This document shows, piece after piece, positions 7,801 to 16,049 of a DNA stretch of 41,381 nt. The notes below the pieces were generated by a model. That model saw nothing but the letters and a program-made list of their open reading frames with translations, was not told the origin of the DNA and made no database searches. Source of the DNA: Planctomycetota bacterium (GTDB lineage: Bacteria; Planctomycetota; Planctomycetia; Pirellulales; UBA1268); NCBI GenBank assembly GCA_016872555.1, contig VGZO01000037.1:1-41381 (forward strand), given 5' to 3'. The position numbers were made by a program, and so were the translations under genes. How positions within the stretch are numbered: the first letter of the stretch is position 1; each line of letters begins with the position of its first letter.

Positions 7801-9447
7801 CGGTCGAAGATCCCGACGGTGTCGCGGTTCATCGTCCGCCGGGCGGCCGGCGAGGAGGCCTGCTACGAGGCGCTGGTGGCTGCACTCGCCAAGGCCTCGT
7901 CGGCCGACCGCCGGTGGATGCTCGACGAGATCGTGGCGGCACTGGCCGCCCGCGGGCGGATGCCGATGCCGAAGGCCTGGACGGCGGGATACGACGCCCT
8001 CCGCGGCGACGCCGATGCCGACGTGCGCCGGCTGGCCGACGTCGTCGCCGTGCGCTTCGGCGACGAGCGCGTGCTGCCGGGGCTGCGCGCGGTGCTCGCC
8101 GATCGGAAGGCGGCCCTGGAGCGCCGCGTCGAGGCCCTCGAAGCGCTCGTGGCGGCGCGTGATCCGGCGACGGCGCCGGTCCTCCAGCGGCTCCTCGACG
8201 ACGCCCCGGTGGCCACGCGGGCGGTGACGGCACTGGCCGCGATCCCCGACGACCGCACCCCCGCCGCGCTGCTGGCGGCCTACGCGACGCTCGCGCCCGA
8301 GGCCAAGGCCGCGGCGATCGCCACGCTCGTGTCGCGGGCGCCCTGGACGATCGCCCTGCTCGACGCGATCGACGCCGGCCGCGTGCCGCGCGGCGACCTG
8401 TCGGCGTTTACCGTCCAGCGCCTCGCCGGGTCGGCCGATCCGGCGGTCCTCGCCAAGCTCAACGCCGTGTGGGGCACGATCCGCTCCACCCCGGCCGACC
8501 GTCAGGCCGACTTCGCCACGTGGCGAAAGCTGCTCGGCCCCAAGGCGCTCGACGGCGCCGACCTGTCGCACGGCCGCGAGGTGTATGCCAAGACGTGCGG
8601 CACGTGCCACGCGCTCCACGGCACAGGTGCGAAGATCGGCCCGGAATTGACCGGCTCCAACCGCGCCGATCTGGAATACCTGCTCGCCAATCTCCTCGAT
8701 CCCAGCTCGGTCGTCGGCCGCGACTACCAGACGACCACGGTCGTCACGACCGACGGCCGGTCGATCGCCGGGATCGTGATCCGCGAGTCCCCCGAGGCGG
8801 TCACGCTCCAGACGCCGACCGAGCAGGTCACCGTGCCGGTGGCCGACATCGAGCAGCGCGTCCTCTCGCCGCTGTCGCTAATGCCGGAAAACCAACTCGC
8901 GCAGCTTCCCAAGGCGTCGGCGGTGGCATTGGTCGCCTACCTGCGGCATCCGACGCAGGTGCCGCTGCCGGGCGAGGGCCCGCCGCCGTTCACGAAAGAC
9001 GGGCGGATCCCCGGAGCGATCGAAGGAGAACAGCTCGACGTCGCCTCGAAGTCGGCCGGCGACGTCCGGCCGCAGGGGATGGAGTCGTTCAAGGCGGGGC
9101 GCTGGAGCGGCAATTCGCAGACATGGTGGACAGGCGCGCGGCCGGGAGGTCGCCTGGTGTTCACGGTGCCGGTCACGGTGACCGGGCGCCACGAAGTCCG
9201 CGCCGTCTGCACGAAGGCCCACGACTACGGGACCGTGAGCCTGAAGTGGAACGACGCCCCTGCCGCCCCGCCGCTCGACCTGTACCACAAGGAAGGCGTC
9301 GTCCACACCGCGGAGATCCCGATCGCCACGGTCGATCTCGAGCCGGGGATGGCGACGCTCTCCGTCGAGATCGTCGGCGAGAACCCGGCGGCGACGAAGG
9401 CCTGGATGTTCGGTCTGGATTACCTGCGCTTCGTGCCGGTGCCGTGA
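4831..9447 (+). CDS. exported PVC-type propeller/HEAT/cytochrome c protein with N-terminal FG-GAP domain
   Basis: A 1538-residue protein; ATG 4831 has GGAGG five bases upstream, and the first 20 residues form a signal peptide ending in ASA. Residues about 45-390 carry seven or so DxDGDG-type calcium loops of FG-GAP/VCBS repeats (e.g. DGDGHADLV, DVDGDGRPDIL). From about 438 (PPGFQVTLLAGEP) follows the planctomycete/verrucomicrobial PVC dehydrogenase-type propeller, then HEAT-like helices (about 825-1240). A class I cytochrome c domain has CGTCH at 1256-1260 and a likely distal Met in SLMPENQLAQL. A final beta-sandwich of about 145 residues (AIEGEQLDV onward) resembles a carbohydrate-binding or PA14-like module. 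These proteins are thought to be periplasmic redox enzymes of sugar oxidation; the substrate is unknown. The FG-GAP head makes it longer than the usual family member. Confidence 0.85.
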   Translation: MALRSPFAPAAALLVTGVLAASAAESSRELVTFSTRALDRSFVAEGAAIGDLDGDGHADLVAGPWWYRGPEFSERHEFMPAKPFDPAGYSDNFFVWVRDVSGDGRNDIVLYGFPGQDASWFENPGKDPGVGHWKKHVAVAELDNESPAFTDVSGDGKPDIVGSVGGFFGYATAGADPRQPWTFHRISPQVAGGKFTHGLGVGDVDGDGRPDILEKNGWWRQPESLAGDPLWQRNEVAFSRPGGAQMLVSDVDGDGLADVITSLAAHGYGLSWYRQSRAADGTRSFEQRPITGDAPSDNPFRVAFSQIHALALADIDGDGVDDVVTGKRWWAHGAKGDPEPDAAAVVYWFRTTRSADGVELVPHLIHDDSGVGVQVTVGDATGDGRADVLVSNKKGTFLHTQARKAVSLADWEAAQPRRRRAMANGLAPAEAAAAMSLPPGFQVTLLAGEPDVCQPIAMCFDDRGRLWVAEAYSYPKRVPKEEARDRILIFEDTDGDSTLDSRKVFADGLNLVSGLAVGFGGVWVGAAPEFLFIPDRDGDDRPDGPAEVLLDGWGYEDTHETLNAFIWGPDGWLYGCHGVFTHSNVGKPGAGDDARKRINAGIWRYHPTRHLFEVFSEGTSNPWGVDFNDLGHAFQTACVIPHLYHVIPLARYQRQAGQHFNPHTYDDIKTIARHRHWTGGQWNNADREKSDAIGGGHAHCGAMVYLGGAWPERYRGKLFMNNIHGARLNQDRLEPAGSGYVGDGDPDFLFANDTWSQFISLQTGPDGQMVLIDWYDANQCHHHDFAKHDRGNGRIYKVSYGRPQGVKVDLGKATDAELVAHLASDNDWFVRHARRLLQERAATGRLASDTPARLRGALESASTAAKRLRVVWALSVTGLLDAAGLEKLLGDPDPAVRGWAVRLASQRDDIPVDVLVASGTQLALGDPSPVVRLELCSALLRLPPAARWPVAEALVTHAEDADDHNLPLMNWYVVEPLVVVDPPRALALAARSKIPTVSRFIVRRAAGEEACYEALVAALAKASSADRRWMLDEIVAALAARGRMPMPKAWTAGYDALRGDADADVRRLADVVAVRFGDERVLPGLRAVLADRKAALERRVEALEALVAARDPATAPVLQRLLDDAPVATRAVTALAAIPDDRTPAALLAAYATLAPEAKAAAIATLVSRAPWTIALLDAIDAGRVPRGDLSAFTVQRLAGSADPAVLAKLNAVWGTIRSTPADRQADFATWRKLLGPKALDGADLSHGREVYAKTCGTCHALHGTGAKIGPELTGSNRADLEYLLANLLDPSSVVGRDYQTTTVVTTDGRSIAGIVIRESPEAVTLQTPTEQVTVPVADIEQRVLSPLSLMPENQLAQLPKASAVALVAYLRHPTQVPLPGEGPPPFTKDGRIPGAIEGEQLDVASKSAGDVRPQGMESFKAGRWSGNSQTWWTGARPGGRLVFTVPVTVTGRHEVRAVCTKAHDYGTVSLKWNDAPAAPPLDLYHKEGVVHTAEIPIATVDLEPGMATLSVEIVGENPAATKAWMFGLDYLRFVPVP

Positions 9448-9491
9448 CCGGCGCCGCCACGTGGTCGTCCCTCACCCCTGCGGAGTCTCCG

Positions 9492-11255
9492 ATGCGGCGT
9501 GCCCTGCCCTGCCTCGTGATCGCGCTGTGGCTCGCCGTCGGGCCGGTCGGCCATGCCCGGCAGCCTGCCGACGACGCCGCCGGCACCGCCGAGTGGTACG
9601 GCGAGCTCGAGGCGGGGAACAGGCAGTTCCGGTTCGTGATCGAATCGGTCGCCGGGGCCGACGGCACCGCGAAACACCGGCTGCGGAGCATCGACGAGGG
9701 GGACCGGCGTTTCGAGCTCGCCACGGTCGTCGACGACGGCGAGCGCCTCGCCTTCGACCTGCCCGCCTCGGCGGCGGCCTACTCCGGCGCAGTCTCCAAG
9801 GGGGTCGCCACGGGTATCTGGAAGCAACGCGGTGCCGAGCTGGCGCTCGTCTTCCGCCGAACCGACGGCACACCGCTCCCGCCCCCGGCCGACGAGGTCT
9901 GGACGGGCACGCTCAACGCCGTCGTCCAGAAACTCGCGCTGCGGTTCCGTGTGAAGCTCGATGACGACGGCAAACGCCGCGTGTGGATGGACAGCGTCAC
10001 CCAGGAAGTGGGAGGGTTCGGAGGCAGCCTCACGGTCGACGGCCGGAAGTGGACGATCAACGTGCCGGCGGTCCGCGGTGAGTTTTCCGGCGAGCTGTCG
10101 GAGGATGGCACCACGCTCGCGGGAACCTGGAAACAGGCCGGGGCGACGCTGCCGCTGGTGCTCGTCAAAGGGGCGGTGATCGACGCCGGCGCGGAGGCGA
10201 AGCGCCGCCCGCAGACGCCGATCGGCCCGTTTCCCTACGATGCCGAGGAGGTGACGTTCCGCAACGACACCGACGCCATCGATCTCGCCGGCACGCTCAC
10301 GCTGCCGCGCGGCCCGGGCCCCTTTCCGGCCGTCGTCCTCGTCACCGGGTCCGGGCCGCAGGATCGCGACGAGACGCTCTTCGACCACAAGCCGTTCGCC
10401 GTGATCGCAGACCGGCTGTCGCGCGCCGGGATCGCCGTGCTCCGCTACGACGACCGCGGCGTCGGCGGATCGGGGGGCAATCCCGAGACGGCGACCACCG
10501 CCGACCTGGCCCGCGACGCGCTGGCGGCGTCGCTCCATCTCGCCGCCGATGCGCGCGTCGACCCGGCACGGATCGGCGTCGTCGGCCACAGCGAGGGGGC
10601 GGCGATCGCGGCGCTGGTCGCCGCCGAGCGGCGCGAGACGGCCTGCATCGTGCTGCTGGCGGGCGCTGGCGTGGATGGCAAGCGCGTGCTGTTGTCGCAG
10701 GGAGCGCTCGTGCTTCGCGCGGAGGGGCTCGCCGACCCCGAGCGCCTCGAGCGCCAACGAACGATGCAGACGATCCTCATGGACGCGGTTACGTCGGCAC
10801 CGCCAGACGCCGACCCGGCCCCGATCATCGCGGCGGTCGCCAAGCGACTCGAAGCCGCTCTCGGCGGCGCCGTGCTCGACGGGCAAGATGTCAAGGAGCT
10901 CGCGGCCGGCGGCGTGCTGCGGCTGTCGTCGCGGTGGTTTCGCCACTTCCTCGTCCATGATCCGGCCGCCGACCTGGCGAAGGTCGGCTGCCCGGTGCTC
11001 GCCCTGTTCGGCGAGAAGGACGTGCAGGTCGATCCCCCCCTCAACCGTCCACCGGTCGAGGCCGCCATCCGCGCGGCGGCGAATCCCGACTCCGCCGTCG
11101 AGACGATCCCCGGCTGCAACCATCTGTTCCAGACCTGCACGACCGGCGCCATCAGCGAGTACGACGCGCTCGAGGAGACGATCGCGCCGGCGGTCCTCGA
11201 GCGGATGACGACGTGGCTCGCCGACCGACTCGATCCCACGGAGCCCACGAAATGA
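9492..11255 (+). CDS. exported alpha/beta hydrolase (dienelactone hydrolase/prolyl oligopeptidase-like)
   Basis: A 587-residue protein with a signal peptide (first 22 residues, ending in GHA). The N-terminal 230 residues are a beta-rich domain in two similar halves, each ending in a GxWKQ(R/A)GA motif. The C-terminal 330 residues are an alpha/beta hydrolase with GHSEG (Ser367), DVQVD (Asp510) and GCNHLF (His544) as the likely triad, plus an oxyanion segment VTGSGPQDRDE. This arrangement is common in secreted esterase/peptidase-like proteins of planctomycetes; the substrate is unknown. It follows the cytochrome protein by 44 bp, and its stop overlaps the sulfatase start as ATGA, so it is very likely co-transcribed and coupled with it. 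Confidence 0.8.
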   Translation: MRRALPCLVIALWLAVGPVGHARQPADDAAGTAEWYGELEAGNRQFRFVIESVAGADGTAKHRLRSIDEGDRRFELATVVDDGERLAFDLPASAAAYSGAVSKGVATGIWKQRGAELALVFRRTDGTPLPPPADEVWTGTLNAVVQKLALRFRVKLDDDGKRRVWMDSVTQEVGGFGGSLTVDGRKWTINVPAVRGEFSGELSEDGTTLAGTWKQAGATLPLVLVKGAVIDAGAEAKRRPQTPIGPFPYDAEEVTFRNDTDAIDLAGTLTLPRGPGPFPAVVLVTGSGPQDRDETLFDHKPFAVIADRLSRAGIAVLRYDDRGVGGSGGNPETATTADLARDALAASLHLAADARVDPARIGVVGHSEGAAIAALVAAERRETACIVLLAGAGVDGKRVLLSQGALVLRAEGLADPERLERQRTMQTILMDAVTSAPPDADPAPIIAAVAKRLEAALGGAVLDGQDVKELAAGGVLRLSSRWFRHFLVHDPAADLAKVGCPVLALFGEKDVQVDPPLNRPPVEAAIRAAANPDSAVETIPGCNHLFQTCTTGAISEYDALEETIAPAVLERMTTWLADRLDPTEPTK

Positions 11256-13759
11256 CCCTCCGGCGCCTCCTCGGTGCGGTGGCCCTCGTCGCGATGGCCT
11301 GCCTCGTCAGCCCGGCCGCGGCAGCCGATGCCCCGCGCTGGAACATCCTCTTCGTGTTCGCCGACGATTGGGGGCGCTACGCGCGCTGCTACGCCGGCCT
11401 CGACGGCCGCCCGACGCTCAACGACGTCGTCACGACGCCGGCGGTCGACCGCCTCGCGCGCGAGGGGGTGCTGTTCCGCAACGCGTTCGTCAGCGCCCCC
11501 TCCTGCACTCCCTGCCGCAGCGCCCTTCTCTCCGGTCGTCATTTCTTCCAGTGCGGCCGCGGGGCGATCCTCCAGGGGGCGGAGTGGGACGGCTCGATCC
11601 CGACCTGGCCAGGCCTCGTCGAGCAGGCTGGGTACCGGCTCGGGAAGAGCTACAAGGTATGGAGCCCAGGGAAGCCGGCCGACGCCCCGTTCGGCGGCCA
11701 GACCCACGCCTACGAGAAAGCCGGCCGCCGGCCGAACAACGTGTCGGAAGAGGCGACGAAGCTGGTCGCGGCCGGGGCCGACCCGGCCGCCGCCCGGGCC
11801 GAGGTACTCGGTGAGCTCAGGGCGAACTTCAAGACCTTCCTCGACGACGGCCCCGCCGCTGCCCCGTGGCACTTCTTCTGCGGCCCGACGACGACCCACC
11901 GCACCTGGGTGAAGGGGTCGGGCAGGGCGCTGTGGGGGATCGACCCGGCGGCGCTCGAAGGAAAACTGCCCCCGTTCCTCCCCGACGTGCCCGAGGTCCG
12001 CGAGGATGTCGCCGACTACCTTGGCGAGGTCCAGGCCGTCGACGCGATCATCGGCGCGCTCGTCGCCGAGCTCGAGGCCCGCGGCATCCTCGACGACACG
12101 CTGGTCGTCGTCAGTGGCGACCACGGGATGCCGGGCGTGCCGCAGGGGAAATGCAACGTCTACGACCACGGTGCGGCGGTGGCCCTGGTGGCGCGGGTGC
12201 CGGGGGGCGTCGGCGGCCGCGTGATCGACGACTTCGTCACGCTGCCCGATCTCTGCCCGACGTTCCTCGACGTCGCCGGCGTGGCCCATCCCGCCGGCCT
12301 GACGGCGCGGAGCCTGCTGCCGCAGCTCACCGCGCCGATGGGGGGCACGATCGATCCGGCGCGCGACGGCGTGATCATCGGCCGGGAGCGGCACGTCGCC
12401 GCGGCCCGCGACGGTCGCCTCCCCTACCCCGTCCGTGCCCTCCGCACGCGCGACTGGCTGCTGGTGCGGAACTTCGCCCCCGACCGTTTTCCGATGGGCT
12501 CGCCACCGGCAGGCGCCGTCGATCCCGATGACGTCGCCCGCGAGACGTACGCCGTGTATGCCGACATGGACGCAAGCCCCACGAAAGCCTGGCTCGTCGC
12601 CCGGGCCGACGAGCCAAAGTGGCGGGCGATCCACGATCGCGCCTTCGCCCGCCGGCCGGCCGTCGAGCTGTATGACCTGCGCACCGATCCCTGGCAGGTG
12701 ACCAACGTCGCCGGCCGACCGGAGCACGCCGCGGTCGAGGCGGCACTTGCCGCGCGCCTCCTCGACGCGCTGACAGCCGCGGGCGATCCGCGCGTCGCGC
12801 CCGATCCGATCTTCGACCGCCCGCCGTTTACCGATCCCAACCCGTCGGCCGAACCGCGCCAAGCCCGTCGGCGGGCGCGGCAGGTGGCACCGCCCCGCGA
12901 CAACGCCGACGACGGCATGCTGTTCGTCGCCGAGCCGGTCACCCCGGAGGGGGCGTTCACGCCGGGCATCGAGGGCCCGGCCTGCGACCGCGCTGGCATG
13001 CTGTTCGCGGTCAATCTCTCGCGCGAGGGGACGATCGGCCGCGTCTTTCCCCACGGCGCTGCCGACGTCTTCCTGGAGCTGCCCGGCACGAGCGTCGGCA
13101 ACGGCATCCGGTTCGGCGCCGACGGGACGATGTTCATCGCCGACTACGTCAACCACAACGTGTTCCGCGTGGCCCCCGGCAGCCGCGAGCCGCAGCTTTT
13201 CGCCCACGACGACCGGATGAACCAGCCCAACGATCTGGCGATCAGCGCCGACGGCACGCTCTACGCCAGCGACCCGAATTGGAAGGACGGCACCGGGCAA
13301 CTGTGGCGGATCGACCGCGACGGCACGACGACCCGGCTCGCCACGGCGATGGGCACCACGAATGGAATCGACCTCAGTCCCGACGGCACCACGCTGTACG
13401 TCAACGAGAGCGTCCAGCGCAACGTGTGGGCGTTTCCGCTCCTCCCCGACCGGTCGCTCGGCGAGAAACGCCTCGTGAAGCGTTTTCCCGACCATGGCTT
13501 CGACGGGATGCGCTGCGACGTCGAGGGAAACCTCCACGTGACGCGCTACGGCAAGGGCGTGGTCGCCGTGCTCACCCCGGACGGCGACGTGCTCCGCGAG
13601 ATCGACGTCCTCGGGAGCAAGCCGAGCAACATCTGCTTCGGCGGCCCCGACGGCTGCACCGTGTATGTCACCGAGGTCGAGCGCACGCGGGTCGTGCGCT
13701 ACCGCACCGACGTGCCCGGCCTGTCGAGCATCCGCTGGGCCGGCGACAACCAGCGCTGA
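11252..13759 (+). CDS. exported sulfatase fused to an SMP-30/gluconolactonase-like propeller
   Basis: An 835-residue protein; the start at 11252 is fixed by the ATGA overlap and by the signal peptide (ending in PAAAA). Residues 30-540 form a type I sulfatase: FADDWG (Asp38/Asp39 metal ligands), SCTPCRSALLSGR with Cys85 as the formylglycine precursor in the CxPxR signature, and VSGDHG for the second metal cluster. From about residue 550 a second domain with NGIRFGADGTMFIADY, NDLAISADGTLYASD and NGIDLSPDGTTLYVNE repeats matches the six-bladed SMP-30/gluconolactonase propeller. The reading frame is continuous across the junction. Sulfatases remove sulfate from polysaccharides; a lactonase-type partner could act on the released sugar acid (inference). 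Activation requires a formylglycine-generating enzyme encoded elsewhere. Confidence 0.85.
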   Translation: MTLRRLLGAVALVAMACLVSPAAAADAPRWNILFVFADDWGRYARCYAGLDGRPTLNDVVTTPAVDRLAREGVLFRNAFVSAPSCTPCRSALLSGRHFFQCGRGAILQGAEWDGSIPTWPGLVEQAGYRLGKSYKVWSPGKPADAPFGGQTHAYEKAGRRPNNVSEEATKLVAAGADPAAARAEVLGELRANFKTFLDDGPAAAPWHFFCGPTTTHRTWVKGSGRALWGIDPAALEGKLPPFLPDVPEVREDVADYLGEVQAVDAIIGALVAELEARGILDDTLVVVSGDHGMPGVPQGKCNVYDHGAAVALVARVPGGVGGRVIDDFVTLPDLCPTFLDVAGVAHPAGLTARSLLPQLTAPMGGTIDPARDGVIIGRERHVAAARDGRLPYPVRALRTRDWLLVRNFAPDRFPMGSPPAGAVDPDDVARETYAVYADMDASPTKAWLVARADEPKWRAIHDRAFARRPAVELYDLRTDPWQVTNVAGRPEHAAVEAALAARLLDALTAAGDPRVAPDPIFDRPPFTDPNPSAEPRQARRRARQVAPPRDNADDGMLFVAEPVTPEGAFTPGIEGPACDRAGMLFAVNLSREGTIGRVFPHGAADVFLELPGTSVGNGIRFGADGTMFIADYVNHNVFRVAPGSREPQLFAHDDRMNQPNDLAISADGTLYASDPNWKDGTGQLWRIDRDGTTTRLATAMGTTNGIDLSPDGTTLYVNESVQRNVWAFPLLPDRSLGEKRLVKRFPDHGFDGMRCDVEGNLHVTRYGKGVVAVLTPDGDVLREIDVLGSKPSNICFGGPDGCTVYVTEVERTRVVRYRTDVPGLSSIRWAGDNQR

Positions 13760-13831
13760 GCGCACCTTCGCCGCGAAGCTGATCCCTCTCCACGACGGCA
13801 CTGCCCTGCCCACTCTCTTCGGGAACCTGCG

Positions 13832-14968
13832 ATGGCCACGACGACACTGCCGCTCGCCGGCGACCCCCTCGCCGCCGACCTCGCCACTCTCCCGACGCCG
13901 GCGCTGGTGATCGACGGCGCCGTCGCCCGGCGCAACATCGACCGGCTCGCCGCCTACTGCCGCGGGCATGGCATCGCCCTCCGCCCCCACACCAAGACCC
14001 ACAAGAGCCGGTTCGTGGCGGGCCTCCAGCTCGCTGCCGGTGCGATCGGCCTCACGGTCGCGAAGGTCGGAGAGGCGGAGGTGATGGCGACGGCCGGCGC
14101 GCCCACCGACATCCTCATGGCCTATCCGGCGGTCGACCCGGCGCGGACGGCGCGCCTCGCGCGGCTCGCGGGCGACGGTGCCGTGTCCGTCGGCCTCGAC
14201 ACCGCCGCCGCCGCCGCGGCGTTGTCCACGGCGGCGCGGGCGGCCGGCACCACGATCGGCGTCCTCGTCGATCTCGACGTCGGATTCGGCCGGACCGGCG
14301 TCGCCTCGCCGGCGGCCGCGGTCGACCTGGCGGCCGTCGTGGACAGGCTGCCGGGCCTCCGCCTCGACGGGATCATGTGCTACCCCGGCCATGTGAAGAT
14401 GCCGCCGGACGACCAGGCACCGGTCCTGAACGGGATCGCCGAGCGCCTCGCCGACGCGATCGATCGCTTCGACCGCGCCGGGCTGTCGCGCCGGATCGTC
14501 TCGGGGGGCTCGACACCGACGGCCTTCATGTCGCACCTGATCCCACAGTGCACCGAGATCCGGCCGGGGACGAGCGTCTACAACGACATGAACATCGTCC
14601 GCGGCGGGTTCGGCACGCTCGCCGACTGCGCCGCGCGCGTGGTGTGCACGGTGGTCAGCGACGCCGTCGCCGGTCAGGTCGTCCTCGATGCCGGCAGCAA
14701 GACGCTGACCAGCGACCCCTGTGGCCCCGCCCCGCAGTCGGGGCATGGCCATGTCGTCGAATACCCCGACGCCGTGATCACGCGCCTCACCGAGGAGCAC
14801 GGCCAGGTCGACGTCTCGCGCTGCGCCCACCGTCCGCGCGTCGGCGAGCGGGTGACGGTGATCCCCAACCATGTCTGCCCGTGCGTCAATCTCCAGGACG
14901 TGGTCTGGTGGCACGAAGACGACGCGCTCGTGCCGCTGCCGGTCGACGCCCGCGGCCGGCTGTCGTGA
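13832..14968 (+). CDS. DSD1-family PLP enzyme (D-threonine aldolase / D-serine dehydratase-like)
   Basis: A 378-residue cytoplasmic protein with the alanine-racemase-like barrel. The Schiff-base lysine is Lys55 in RPHTKTHKS. A glycine-rich phosphate site SGGSTPT follows, and the C-terminal metal site HVCPC supplies His347 and Cys349, the pattern used by zinc- or manganese-dependent eukaryotic-type D-serine dehydratases and D-threonine aldolases. It would cleave or dehydrate a D-configured beta-hydroxy amino acid; which reaction cannot be told from sequence. It lies 72 bp after the sulfatase on the same strand and meets the DapA-like gene head-on with only 16 bp between stops. That pairing suggests a joint catabolic role, but this is inference. 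Confidence 0.82.
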   Translation: MATTTLPLAGDPLAADLATLPTPALVIDGAVARRNIDRLAAYCRGHGIALRPHTKTHKSRFVAGLQLAAGAIGLTVAKVGEAEVMATAGAPTDILMAYPAVDPARTARLARLAGDGAVSVGLDTAAAAAALSTAARAAGTTIGVLVDLDVGFGRTGVASPAAAVDLAAVVDRLPGLRLDGIMCYPGHVKMPPDDQAPVLNGIAERLADAIDRFDRAGLSRRIVSGGSTPTAFMSHLIPQCTEIRPGTSVYNDMNIVRGGFGTLADCAARVVCTVVSDAVAGQVVLDAGSKTLTSDPCGPAPQSGHGHVVEYPDAVITRLTEEHGQVDVSRCAHRPRVGERVTVIPNHVCPCVNLQDVVWWHEDDALVPLPVDARGRLS

Positions 14969-14984
14969 GCTGCTCCACGGCCGG

Positions 14985-15902
14985 CTACTTGATCCCCTCG
15001 ATGCCCTCTTCGATGAGGAGTCGGCGGACGCGGTCGGCGAGCCGCGCGCGGGCGGCGTGCTGCTCGGCCGTCGCCGGCTGGCGCGACGGGCCCATCTTGA
15101 AGCCGCGGACGCCGGTCGCCACGCGGAACCCCTCGGGAAACTCGGCGCCGCCGAACACGACGTCGAACACGCGCGTGATCCGGTGTTGCAGCGCGAACGC
15201 CGTGGCCAGGTCCCCGGCCTTGGCCGCGTCGAACGCGGCGCGCGTCAGCTCCGGCACGACGGCGCTGGTCGCGTGCGTCCCGCCGTCGCAGCCGGCGAGG
15301 ATCATCGGCACCAGTGCCCCTTCCCAGCCGGTGAGCACCGCAAACTCGGGGCGCACCGGCCGTACTGCGGCGAGCAAGCGGATCATCTGGCCGATGTCGC
15401 CGCTGGAGTCCTTGATCCCGATGATCCGGGGAAACTCCGCCGCCAGCCGCGCCACCGTCGGCACGTCGATCGGCGAGGCGAGCAAGGGGATGTTGTAGAG
15501 CGTGACGTCGATCGGGCTGTCGCGTGCGATCGCCGCGAAATACGCATACACGCTCTCGGCCGGCAGCCGGTAGTAGAACGGCGCCACGATCGCCACCGCC
15601 CGGGCGCCGCAGTCGAGGCAGTGCTCGCAGGCGGCGAGTGTCTCGGCAACGTTGGCCTCGGCGGCCCCGGCCACCACCGGCACGCGCCCAGCCGCCGCCT
15701 GGCAGGTGATTTCCACGATCCGCCGCCGTTCGCCGACCGTGAACCGGAGAAACTCCCCCGTCGAGCCGTTGGGGTAGAGGCCGTGGACTCGCTTGCCGAT
15801 CAGCCAGTCGACCAGCCGCGCGAGCTCGTCCTCGTCGATCCGCCCCTGGCCGTCGAGCGGCACCATGTGGGGCGTGAGGATGCCGGTGATCGGTGCGGTC
15901 AC
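14985..15902 (-). CDS. DapA-family class I aldolase/lyase
   Basis: A 305-residue TIM-barrel enzyme of the dihydrodipicolinate synthase / N-acetylneuraminate lyase superfamily, starting at GTG 15902. Signature elements are NGSTGEF (residues 45-51, binds the carboxylate of pyruvate), YNIP with Tyr136, and GIKDSSGD with the Schiff-base Lys164. Family members condense or cleave pyruvate adducts (dihydrodipicolinate, sialic acid, KDG, hydroxyproline-derived acids). Given the neighbouring catabolic genes, a degradative lyase seems likelier than the lysine pathway enzyme, but substrate is not determined. The length is normal for the family. Its start region shares a 147-bp divergent intergenic region with the photolyase gene. 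Confidence 0.8.
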   Translation of the reverse strand: MTAPITGILTPHMVPLDGQGRIDEDELARLVDWLIGKRVHGLYPNGSTGEFLRFTVGERRRIVEITCQAAAGRVPVVAGAAEANVAETLAACEHCLDCGARAVAIVAPFYYRLPAESVYAYFAAIARDSPIDVTLYNIPLLASPIDVPTVARLAAEFPRIIGIKDSSGDIGQMIRLLAAVRPVRPEFAVLTGWEGALVPMILAGCDGGTHATSAVVPELTRAAFDAAKAGDLATAFALQHRITRVFDVVFGGAEFPEGFRVATGVRGFKMGPSRQPATAEQHAARARLADRVRRLLIEEGIEGIK

Positions 15903-16049
15903 GAGAGGGCCTCCGGGACTTCGGCTCGCGGGATCGCGGTGGGATGCCGCTCGGCGGCAGTGTACCCGCACGTGGCCGATCCACGGCTCCCGAGCATGGC
16001 CGGCTCGCCTATCCTTCGGCGAGGGAACACCACGACACCCGCCGCGCCA

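Noticed and set aside
4744-8619. A 1291-codon open frame on the minus strand, opposite the cytochrome propeller gene
   Set aside because: Long antisense frames arise from GC-rich third positions; the translation is Arg/His/Gly/Val-rich without domain motifs, and the plus-strand gene is clearly real.
10445-14914. A 1489-codon minus-strand open frame opposite the hydrolase, sulfatase and aldolase genes
   Set aside because: Shadow frame: no recognisable motifs, and the plus strand encodes three well-supported proteins.
14871-16049. The photolyase open frame extended upstream to 14871
   Set aside because: This part overlaps the ends of two well-supported genes and lacks photolyase similarity; the family N-terminus fits ATG 16050.
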